From positions 744,001 through 808,000 of the forward strand of contig JAFREQ010000069.1 of the NCBI GenBank assembly GCA_025331565.1: 64,000 nt of DNA, given 5' to 3'. This stretch comes from Holacanthus passer (Eukaryota > Chordata > Actinopteri > Pomacanthidae). Made by a program: the position numbers and the translations under genes. Positions 49,901 to 61,423 of the stretch are shown in pieces. Numbering within the stretch: the stretch's first letter is position 1; the number at the start of each line of letters is the position of its first letter. Under the pieces are notes generated by a model. It was not told where the DNA came from. It worked only from the letters and a program-made list of their open reading frames with translations, and made no database searches.

Positions 49901-51534
49901 AGACACAAGTCTAAATGAATGCTAATGTTGCTTTGTGTATGCTGGATGTGTAACCATCCAACTGTTTGCTAACATTGTAGCTTTATGTTCAGATGTGTCA
50001 CATGTAAGACATTGTGATTTTGTCGGCTTGTTCCAAATCCTCGAGTTCCCAATGCAATGCAGCTTTAATGTCATTATCACTTCATAATATTTCATACATC
50101 ATGCATTTGCTCATTTTGTGCATTTATTTTGTGTCAGTGTACAAACGTTTCATCTCCTTTAATCTTCTTCATGCTGATACCCAAGCTTGATGTGTGCTCA
50201 GACATTTAAAGAGTTTGGGGAATTTCCTCCTTGAGGAAGCGTTTTAAACTGTGGAGTTGCTAGAAATAATTTCAAAAAAGACATCTTCTATGTATATATT
50301 ACTTCATTTTCATGTCCTTACAGCATCGATGCCAGACAGCTGCATGCCGATATTGATGACCACCACACTGAGCACCTGAAGGCGGACAGTGTCATCCAGC
50401 AACAGTCTCCATACTGACAGCGTCTCCACCGACGACAGGGAGCGCTGCTCCTCCTGCATCTCTTCAATCTCAGCCTGGATGTTACATTTGGATCTGTACC
50501 ACTTCAGGGCTGACACACAGGACAGGAAGCAGCATGGTTATAGCACATCATGGAAGAACACAACAGCACATTTAAAACACAAGTCATTACAGCTACACAA
50601 GTTGATGTATTTGAGGAGATTTAAATTTAACAGGTGGAAAGTCAGACAACCTAACTAGCTAACCAAGATAACAATAGTGTGGGTATAGAATTTTGGAAAG
50701 TTTGCCCTGCCTAAGTATCATGATATCTGTCCAGCACCCTTCATTTGCTGTGTCCCACAAGGGATCATTCTTAGTACCATCTTGATCTCTGTCTGCATGC
50801 TGCTCTTCTGCTGCAAAAGTTGTCTCTTTGATAAATCTAATCATTTCTATAGCAAAGACACACAGTTGTATCTCTCTTTCAACCCACTTTGAGACATGCA
50901 CACTTTATTGCCACAGTGCAAACAAGAATGCATGTCTCAAAATATATTACAACTAAACTGTAACGAAAAAGAAATTCTTTATTGAGCCAGTTATACACAA
51001 TTACTATCATGTAATTGGCCTTCTTGCCCAAAATGTTAAACCCAGTGTTCTCGTCTCTTCCTGTAAAGCTTTCCCTTGTTAATGTGCAGCAGTGCTACAA
51101 CACTGACCTGTGATGGTGGCGTGGACATTGTGCTTTTCAATTAGCAGGTACCTGGGGCTCTCTGGAAACCATGGCAACAACATCAACTGGATGAAGGTAG
51201 GTACCACTATCACTGAAAGAAAGAGTGGCCAGTGCTCCTCCTGTAACAGAGAACAATGTAATGAGAACAATAACGCAATTTTATAATTTGAAAAATGATT
51301 AAGAAATAAAGACAATTATATGAGGGTTATATGATAGATATCATGTTTTTCTGTTGATGACATATTTTTTGTACAGTTAAGAACTACATTAGTTGTCGAT
51401 GAATGGTGGCCACTTCAGGACATATTTGTGCTTTAGAAAACTAACGGCCATGACAGAATCAACAGCCCTATTTCTCTGATTCACTGCTTTATTCTTGCTA
51501 ACACTTCCACCACTCTCTAGCTTGTTTGACCACT

Positions 51535-51585
<51 letters not shown>

Positions 51586-54500
51586 CTAGTTGGAGGAGGG
51601 GCCAACTTAGAATCAGAATCAAAAGAAAGAAAGGTAAAGATCTAAAGAAAGGTAAAAAACAAACAAAAACAAGTAGTCAGGAGCTTAAATAGAAAATAGA
51701 CAATAAAATATGAAAACAGTTATAGAAATATGTACATGACACAAAGATGGAGCTGTACATTTTGTCATTTGTACGTATAAACCAGGGAATGCATTGAGCA
51801 TTGATGGCATGCAGTACAGGAATGTATAAAATGTGCAAGATTGTAGTCCAGAAAAAGATTTTTCCAAAGAAACATTTGTATTGGCGTGTTCATCTCCCAC
51901 TTGAGGTGCGACATGATGATGGTGCCCAGGAACTGGAAGGATTCCACAGTGTCAACTGGGGAGTCACATAGGGTGATGGATTGGATGGGGCTGGGCTCTT
52001 CCTGTCCACAACTATCTCTGCTGTCTTTAGAGTGTTAAGCTTAAGTTGTTGTGCCTGCACCATGTCAGCATATGGTCACTCTCAGCACCCTCACTGAGCT
52101 CATCTGCAAAGTTTAGACTGACAGACTGATGGTTGGAGGTACAGCTGCTGGTGTACAGGGAGAACGGCAGAGGAGAAAGGATGCATCCTTGGGGAGAGCT
52201 GGGGGAGGTGGAGCTGGTGGGCTGGAGCTAGTGGAGGAAGTCATAGGGGATGGTGTCAGGTCTGTCCCATAGTATTCCAGCAGAACTCCTTCACTTTATT
52301 GACTAGGTGCAAGCTGTTAATGTAATTCGGGGCTTTAGGTTTCTAGTTGGATATCCTTCTGAGTTCCTTCCAGACAAAAGTCTGAGAGTCTTTGGCTGAG
52401 AACTGTTGTTGGAGTTTCTCAGAATGGAATATAGAATAGAATCTTCTCTGACTGCCTTAGTGAACCTGAGGTTTGACTCTCTGAACCTGTCCCTGTCCCC
52501 ACTCCTAAACACCTCTTTTCTTTTGGAATCTCGGTTGTGAGTTTGGCTGTCACCCTTGTGCTTGATGGTGTGCTTGATGTCACAGCATCTGTGTACTCTT
52601 ACAGACTGCTGGTAGCAGCCCTGAGAAGCAGGCTTACACAGCTTTAATTTCTTGCCTGTTCAGGTGGACCACAGCATGGTCAGAGTGACCTAGTACAGCA
52701 TGGGTATGGCATAATAGGCACCTTTGATTGTAATGCAACAATGATCCGTAAGATTCTCCTCCCTGGTCGGGCATTTAATAAACTGTATTTGGGGAGTTCA
52801 TTGCTGATGTTACCTTTATTAAAGTCCTGAGGACAATAACTAAGGAATCCAGGTTCTTATCCACGAGCATGCATCCTGCCTCCTGCATGGTGGCCTGGGT
52901 CAGGATTTAAACAGTGACCAGTATGGAGAAAACTCACAGGGGGAGTAGAAAGGATTACAGATTATGAGGAATAATTCCAGGTTAGGAGACCAGTGCTGCA
53001 GGATCAGTGTCACATCATTGCACCAGCCTCTGTTAAAAACCTTCACCTCTTGTTTTGCTGGAAAGTTCTGTGTCGTGATCCACTCTGACGAGCTGGAAGC
53101 CTGCCAGCTGCAGAGCAAAGTTTGGCATTGATCCACATAGCCACGTCTCCGTAAAGCATTAAAACACATGATATAGAAAAGTCAGTCAAAAGTCAGTCCC
53201 CACAAGTAGATGAAGCTCATTAAATAAAACCACTGTAGCTGTTCTCCTGATGTTAATGCAAAAAACTGGATTTACTAACAAAATGCTGACGTGTTGTTGA
53301 CAGTAGGACAAAGACAAACACATCACAATAATGATGAAGCTTTTGCTTCACACCATAACCACAGGGTCACACGAATGTTGTCCCCTCTCCACACACTGGG
53401 TGTTGTTAGAAAGCAGTGTTGGCTACCTTTCCTAGAAGCTCATGTAGGCCGAGGATTTGGGCGGTGAAGACTCCAGTGCCAATAAAGATACTCGGCACAA
53501 GACCCAGGAAGCCTCGCAGGTTTTTAGGTGCTATCTCACCCAGGTACATTGGTACAACACTTAGAGAGATGCCTGCAGTAAAGAAAAAAAAAATCAGAGA
53601 GGAAGATCTGTGCTCAAATGCATGCACTGATTTAGTTTGCTAAAATGTTCTATAAAGATTCCATAGCATTATTAAATTACAGTGTTAAAAATAAGAAGTA
53701 TCTGAGCAAACAGAGTCAAGAGTGAGACATTACAAGGACAAAAGTTGTGGACACTTCAGTTAAGCATGTGGATGCCTAAATGTTATGTCGCTATATGGTC
53801 CTGCAAACTGTAGCAGGATCCAAAAGGGTTATAATTCTGAAATCAAACAGGGGTGGAAAATTTGACTTAGGTTTTGAACTGTTGGTCGAACAAAACAAGC
53901 CATTTGAAAGCCTCACATTAGCTCTGGTAATATTGTGGAGGACAATGTTCACTATTATCTGACATATTTTAGACTGAGCAATTGATTGACAAAATAATAC
54001 AGATTAATAGACAACAAAATTGATTGTTAGGTGCAGCCTTCTGTTGGCAAGATTTCGCTAAGATTTCTGTTAAGACCCTGATCGACACTGACTTCAAATC
54101 GACACAATTCGTGGGATTGACATATTTTTTATTAGTATAAGAAATAGTGGATTTTACAGAAAGGCGACACGTTTGCAAGTCATGTGATTCCAACACAATG
54201 GGAATTAATGTGCTCCTCCTATAACAGCCTCCACTCTTCTGGCTTCAGGTTTTCCACCAGATGTTTAACCTGGCTGCAGGGATGTGCTCCCATTCAGCCA
54301 CAAGAGTATTCATGAGGTCCAGCACTGATATTTGGTGATTAGGGCTGGCTCACAGTCAGAGTTCCAGTCCATCCCATAGGTGTTGGAGGAGGATTGGGTC
54401 TGGGCTCTGTGCAGGTCAGTCAAGTGGCAGTGGATTTGTGCACAGGGGTATTGTAATGTTGAAAGAGGAAAGGGCCTTCCCTAAACTGGAACAGTGCTGT

Positions 54501-57500
54501 CTGCATGCAGTTGACCATACACTTTATATGCCCTGCTGTATACAGCAGAAAATGGGTACAGTTGAGTGTGCAGTGGATGCAGAGGTGTGTGTATATGTGC
54601 GTGTGTACCTGAGTGAATTCCTGTGATGAAACGGCCTAAGATGACCATCTCAGGTGAGCCGCAAATCCTGCTAAAGCCCATGAGTGAGCCAGCAATAAAC
54701 ACCAGCACTGTCGTGTTTACTACTGTGCCTTTCCTGAAAGTACACAAACACACACACAAGCAGCAGATATTATGAATATACATAAAAGCATATGATCCAG
54801 AGGTTTATGAAACAGTAAAGACAGCAGCAGTATATGATTAATAGCAGTAATTCCCTCCTCTGATATACACACAGTCATAATGATAGACATGTGTGCCTGT
54901 ATAAGTCCTGATTAACCATAAAATGCTAACACAGCTCACAAGGTTGGTCATAAGCTATGATTAGCCATAAAGCACTGCTGTGTGAAGAAACTGATCATCT
55001 TGTAAATGGGAATATAAATTGCTCGCTTTTCATTTGCATTTAAATGTCCACTAAAAATCTACGAAATGGTGGAGATGAATGGAACTCAACTGATTTTTTG
55101 ACTGTAAAAGAACTTTCCTCTGCACTTCGAGGACTAGTACACTTCTGAAGGACAGAGGCAACGAGACAATGCTGGAGCACTCTGAAGGGCACCAGGGCAC
55201 CAGGGGAGGGGGCAGCTCTGAATATAGAGGACAGAGGCATGACTGATTGAAGGCCCTAATCTAGTGTCTTTTGTGCCAATGTAAGAGTGTGTGTGTGTGT
55301 GTGTCTTTCTATGTCTGAGTGCCTTATTTCCTGATGTTTTTACTTTTTGTATATGATCACTACATACTGTATACTGGACCATGTTTATCTGTGTAATTTT
55401 CAGTGTACTTGAAAAAATATTGTATTGTATTGTATTGTGTTCCTTGGTGTAACTTTGTGTTAGTGCCTTGTGTGTTCAGGTGTTCATGTTGGTGGCAGCA
55501 CCAGATGCTGCTGAGTGTCTCCCAGGCCGGCACTGCCAACTGGCCACCATCCACTCTCATGGTTGGAAGGTCTATGGGGGTTTTTGGATAAGGTGTCAGG
55601 ACAGAGCACAGCAAACTTCCAAATACAGCTCTGATGACTGCTGAGGAGAATTATTCCCTGTCTGATGTCAAACTCTACTTGTTCTACACAAGTAATGTGA
55701 TCAGGCATCATTATGATCTTTATCAATCTAGACTGAGAAATTACAAAAAGTGTAGAATTTAGGGCTGCGTCCCATTTTTTCTCTCCCATGGTTGACTGAG
55801 ATACTTAAAGAACAATGTGTAGGTTGGATTTAGGACTTTAGGTTTCCACAAAGTACCAGCTTGTCAGAAAATGGAGTCAACAGAGTCACATGGTGCTGTC
55901 ATGTGTGCTTGGTTTTGAGCAGGTAAAGAGATGGAACATTACTGCTGCATCTGTAATGTGCTCATGTGCTGCACTCGGGAAACTCTCACTCTCTTAGTTA
56001 CTCTCTCAGCCTGTCTCTCTCATGACAATGTGAGATACAACTTATCTAGCCAGCTGCTCCTCAAACCTTTTCTGCTGTAAGTTTCAATCCTCTCTCCAGT
56101 ATTTTTATCAACCAGTACTACTTTATTAGCCAGTTTTGGTACTGCCCATTATGTTGTAACAAACTTTAATGTTGAAGCAACACAGCATTTAGGTGACTCA
56201 ATTCTTTGCTGATGACAATGATTTCTCCTTATCCCTGTCTGTTTGTGGTCCCTTGGACATTGGAAGAGATAAATAGGACCAGGAATAATTAAGCATAATA
56301 AAAAGGCTGTAGTCCATCATATGTGAATATTACAATATGTATATGTATTTTTAACCTCATCAGTGTCAAAGCTGGCATTAGGATCCATATTCACTGCTGT
56401 TAAACTTGACTGACCTGGGTTGCTCTCTCTTACATGACCTCATGTCTAATTTGTCATGTCTCACCATTTTACCACATCCTCTTTCATAACCCATGGATTG
56501 TTGTCATAGACACTTGAGGGAGAGTATATCAGGGCCGAAAAACTACTTTGTTAAAGTTTGGGAAAGATTGTGGTCATGGTTAAATCTGAAACCTACATAG
56601 ACTGCTGTAGAACTTGTCTAGAATCCTCTCCTGAACAATCCTCCTGAAAAAAAAATGTCTTACCTGCCGAAGCGAGTGACCAGCATGCCCACGATGAGTG
56701 AGCCCAGCAGACCTCCAATAGCGAAGACAGACACAGTGAGAGAGTACATCAGGGTCAAGGTCTCCCCACTGAGTCCTGTTCCATTACGACTCAGTGCGGT
56801 CTTGTTGTAGAAGTCCTTTATGTACTGAGGAGTGAAGGGATAGTAGAAACAGGGTGCAGGAAAGGTCAGAAGAAGAAGATAGTATGGGAGGTGTCAGAAA
56901 CTCTGAGAACCATGATGTACTCCATGGCTGAAAGATAATTCAATACTTGCAGATATACCAAAACTTTGACTTGAGTTCGGAGGTTAAGGGGGTGTCATGG
57001 CATACTTGTGCAGTGATCATGATTAAAAGAAACCGATGTTTACAGTTGGTAATGTCGGGATGGCTCTCGAACAACATCATGTCACTACTCCACTTGCTCC
57101 TGACAAACAACAGTCATAGTTCACATGGCCTGTGAGGCGCTTGTCCCTCAAACATAGACATAGGTCCTCTTTAGCATTTGAATGACTAATGTTGTCATTT
57201 TTCTTGGGAGGGCAGTCATGAAAGAACGAGGAACCTGACATCATCTTTTTGTGTCTAAGAGAACAGACAGGCAAAAATATGCCACCATATGTGGTTGTAG
57301 TCTTAGTTTTAGGCATTTGACAAAAATCTATATTATTTTAATTCAAATTCTAGTCATTTGATTTTTGTTAGTTTTAGTCTAATTTTATTTGGTAACATTT
57401 TTTATGGGTTTAAAGCATGTTCAGGGTTCAGTTGTCATCATATTTGTTGTGTACAATTACCATGGAAAACTATCATTCAGGTGTCTATCGCATCAGTAAT

Positions 57501-60500
57501 ACCCGAAAGATGATTAACTAGCAACGCTTGAAAAACCCTGAAGGTTGGTTAAAAACACTTACTGCTGTTCTGAACATATTTCGAGAATATTACAAGACTC
57601 TTCTAACCATCAAGATGAAAAAAATATTCTGTCTGCTGCGAGAGAAAAAAAAGTCTTTTTAATCCATTTACTAAGTAGTCTTCTTGTTTCCAATCCAACT
57701 AGATGGCAGGCTGCCATCTTTGCTGTGATTCAGAAACAGAAGTTAGAAGAAGGGTTAGAGGAGAAGCTAAAAACGTCACATCACATTAGTGCAGAGGAAC
57801 ATTTAGATGGTTGACTTCCGACATTATTCCTGGAACTTACTCTTTCTTTTTGAATCCAACACAAGTAATGTCAACATTACATCCATTTCAACAAACACTG
57901 TTTGAAAACATCTTAATAGACAAGTTAAACTGGAAAAACTACTACTAACAAAATCATTCTCTTACCTACAATAACAACAAGTAAAATTTGCACTCAGTCA
58001 TTACACACCAGATACTGCATTGGACTAATAGAGAGCATTTGGCCGATCTAACCTGTTGAAGCCAATCAGACAGCATTCCCTACTGATAAGACAGGAAACC
58101 TTGTCTTTGTGTGTCATGTGGCCGAGATATCCTGGTCACGAGACTAACAACAACACACTCTTTTTATCTCTTTTTGTTTTTTCACTCTGACATTAGCAGC
58201 TTCTCGTCTAATCAAATCCTCAGGTCTTTTTATGACCTCAGCCTCCAAATCAGTTTCCCATGTGATGGCACGAGTTGTTGGACCAGCATCAACTCCCCCA
58301 ACTGCTGGAGGAAGACTGGCAGACACATGCAGATGACACACATCTCAGCAGGGCTGATAGAATATTACTGTTGATCTTTGTAGTGATGTCAGGGAACAGG
58401 TCTTTGAACTGAACTGAATTACATTAATAGTCTGCCTCCAAAAAAGAAAAGGAAATCAGAATGTCTGATTTTGTCTAATTACAGCATGAGGAATGTGATA
58501 TAAAGGGCAAAATATTTACAACAATCACTTTGTAAATGCTAAAATGTCAATCTATCCATGCTGAGCTTTAGATAAACTATCATCCAGCTGATTTGTGTAA
58601 CATGGCTGTTGTCTAGACAGAGCTTTGCTCGCTGGTTGTTAATCGCTAATACTGGCACAATTATCACTGCTACATCAAAGAGAGTCAAAGCATAACCTGA
58701 AATTCCAAGCTGTTCCACAACTAAGAAAAACTCATTCATAATCACACTGACATTTATAGTAACATAGATGACTAAAAATCCAGCCACACAATATAACCAA
58801 TAGTCAAATATATCTCAGTGACATGTCACATTCACTCCATCTGTGTAGACAAAGATTGTCATTTAATAAACAAACCATCTAATACCTTAGATTAAAATAT
58901 ATTTGTCTGCTTTTAGCAGCATTCGGCACTATTCAACACAGCCCAAGGCCTTTGTGGGTTAAACAGCTTGACAGACATACATGCATTTCTCACATAGACA
59001 CAATCCACATGCTGTGCAGTTGGAATGCACTACAATCTGACATCATACCTAGCATGAATAGTGTGTTAGCATGCATTTCCAGACATAGCCAAAAACTTCA
59101 TGTGAGCTATAGTTTATGCTAATGAATGAGTCATTGTTTAACCTTTTATAAAACTAGCAAATGGACTCAAATAGACTCAATAGCTTTTATAAAATAAAAG
59201 TAAAGTCTACGTCGACTTAAGTTGATTTGAACAGCTAGTTAAATATTGCTTAAAGGTTTGAGTAAAATCTCAGTATCAGTATGAAAGCAACATAATGCAA
59301 TTATTTTACTTTGAAATAACAGCTTCAAAATCATTCTGATAGTGCACTGACTTGTAAAAAAAAACAACCCAAAAAAACTCCCAGAACACCTGTTCCTGAA
59401 CACTTTCAAATCTGAATTAGGTTGAGTGGGTATGATCTCCTGCAAGAAGTGTGTAATGCTTTATGGCACTTTGTCACACACCACTAACTATGAGTCTTTG
59501 GTGTTCTACTTCTAAGAAGAAGAAGGACACCAATGACTACTAAACAGACAAAAGGAGAGAGAGGCCAAGCAAGAGGCTGGACAGGTCAGACTGGCTTATA
59601 GTCGTTACACCCGGAATCTGCAGCGGTGGCAAGTTGCAAAATGTTTCAATTAATGCATCATGTTGGTTTACAACTTCAGGTGGATATTTCAGTCCTCTCT
59701 CTATGTGTGGTGTTGAACAGAGTAGCTTCCACAGTTAATTCATCTTCACTGACTGGGCCAAAAGCTGAACTCCTTTGAATAAAGTCCTGTATGTCATACA
59801 GTGCGCATTTGTCAGCAATCGTGGTTACCTGAACGTAACTCTAGTTCTTTTAATACGTGCGGAGCCCTATAATGGGTTTCTCTATTGGTGGACAGATATC
59901 TGCAGTCAAGCCCAATTAGGTGGCGCCATGCATGCCCTATAAAACAGCGCTGCACCGGTCACTTGGCTGCCTCTTAACTCACAGAACTCAAGTTACAACC
60001 AAGTAACTACTATTTCTATTTTGGTCATGCTTCACCCTCTAACAGTCTTGTCAGCTTATCAGCTGGGCCCTTATTCATACATCAACTTAGGCTCAACTGC
60101 TGACTGGCCTAACCACATGCCTTCCAGCTTGAAGCTGAACATAATGTGAGCGTGTGAATCTGAACCAGGTGGTGTCCCCAGAGATGATGACCAAGTGAGA
60201 CATACGCCCACACGCCTGAGATATGACAGCACAAAGGTTGAGATGGCAGATGAAGATTTCCCATAAGCGCATGTACAGGTCTTAGAGCAACGACCCCTCT
60301 CCCCCTCATCCAGTGTGAAGGGGAAAAAGGATCTCTGAAGAACCCTGGATTTGAAGGCAAATGCCATGACCTTGGGTTGAAAGTCCAGATCTCTTGTCAA
60401 CCCCCATCTCCACTGACAGACATACGAGCAGCAGGGGTGGGAGAACATAATGCCTCCTCACTTGCCTCCTAGCTAACCTGTATATAAGAGACTTGTCTGG

Positions 60501-61338
60501 GAGCTTGGTTGTATGGCCTGGTGCATTTTCACTGCATGGCCTAGGTCGACTAGGTCGACTCGACTCCACTTACTTATTTCTCTTTTCCACTGTGGATGGT
60601 CAACAAACACCCAGTGCTTTTTTTGCCTCAGTCGAAGGTCCAAGCATGCTGAGCTGATACGAAAAGGTGAGACATCCCTTGGATATTTTCTAGTTGTAGT
60701 TGTGTGTGTGTGTGTGTGTGTGTGCGCGCGCTTGAGTGAGAGACAGAGAAATCTTAGTCGTAAGTTGTCAGTTCAGCAATAAATGTAAAGTGGAGATCAC
60801 AGTGAATAAAGGCTGCAGCTTTTCAAGACCAGAGTAAAGCTCCTGTGTGACTGCTAGAAAAGTGAATTGGTCACGGTGTCAATATGATGACCAGCCAAGA
60901 ATAAGGTCTACATTGAGGGGGTACATTCTACAGTGGTAAACGAGTACAGAACAATACCTGGTACCAGAAGCCAGTAGAGTGGAGTTGAGCCATACCATGC
61001 AGTGCAAATGCAACTTTTGTGTGGAGGATAGTGATGGAAGTGGGAGGAGAAAATGACTTGCCTTGTGCAGCCTCCTCCTTGGCCCATATTATGACAATTT
61101 AATCAAACATTTTATTTATGAGTATCTACCAGATGTACATAGGGCTCCTCTTCATGACAGGCTAACATAATAAGGTAAAACTGCAGGATCTGCCTTAGTT
61201 GATATCATATGTCAAAGGCTCAAATTGATTAACAAATGCAGTAATTAAATTATCAAAAACTTGGCACACTGGGAATCTGGGCTTTTGAGGGTCTAGGGCT
61301 CCACTTTTCCCCGGCTGAGAACCCACCCTGGCTTTGCT

Positions 61339-61423
<85 letters not shown>

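Larger units (their letters stand above)
46072..50321 (-). other. Transporter intron f-g (4.25 kb), repeat-rich
   Basis: Contains an ATATT/AGATT minisatellite (46105-46162), a CAT/ATC-rich tract (46430-47170), a minus-strand LINE tail (47.88-48.46 kb), a telomere-like tract (48561-48580) and a plus-strand LINE piece (48.6-49.1 kb). 49.1-50.3 kb shows nothing recognisable. Confidence 0.75.
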
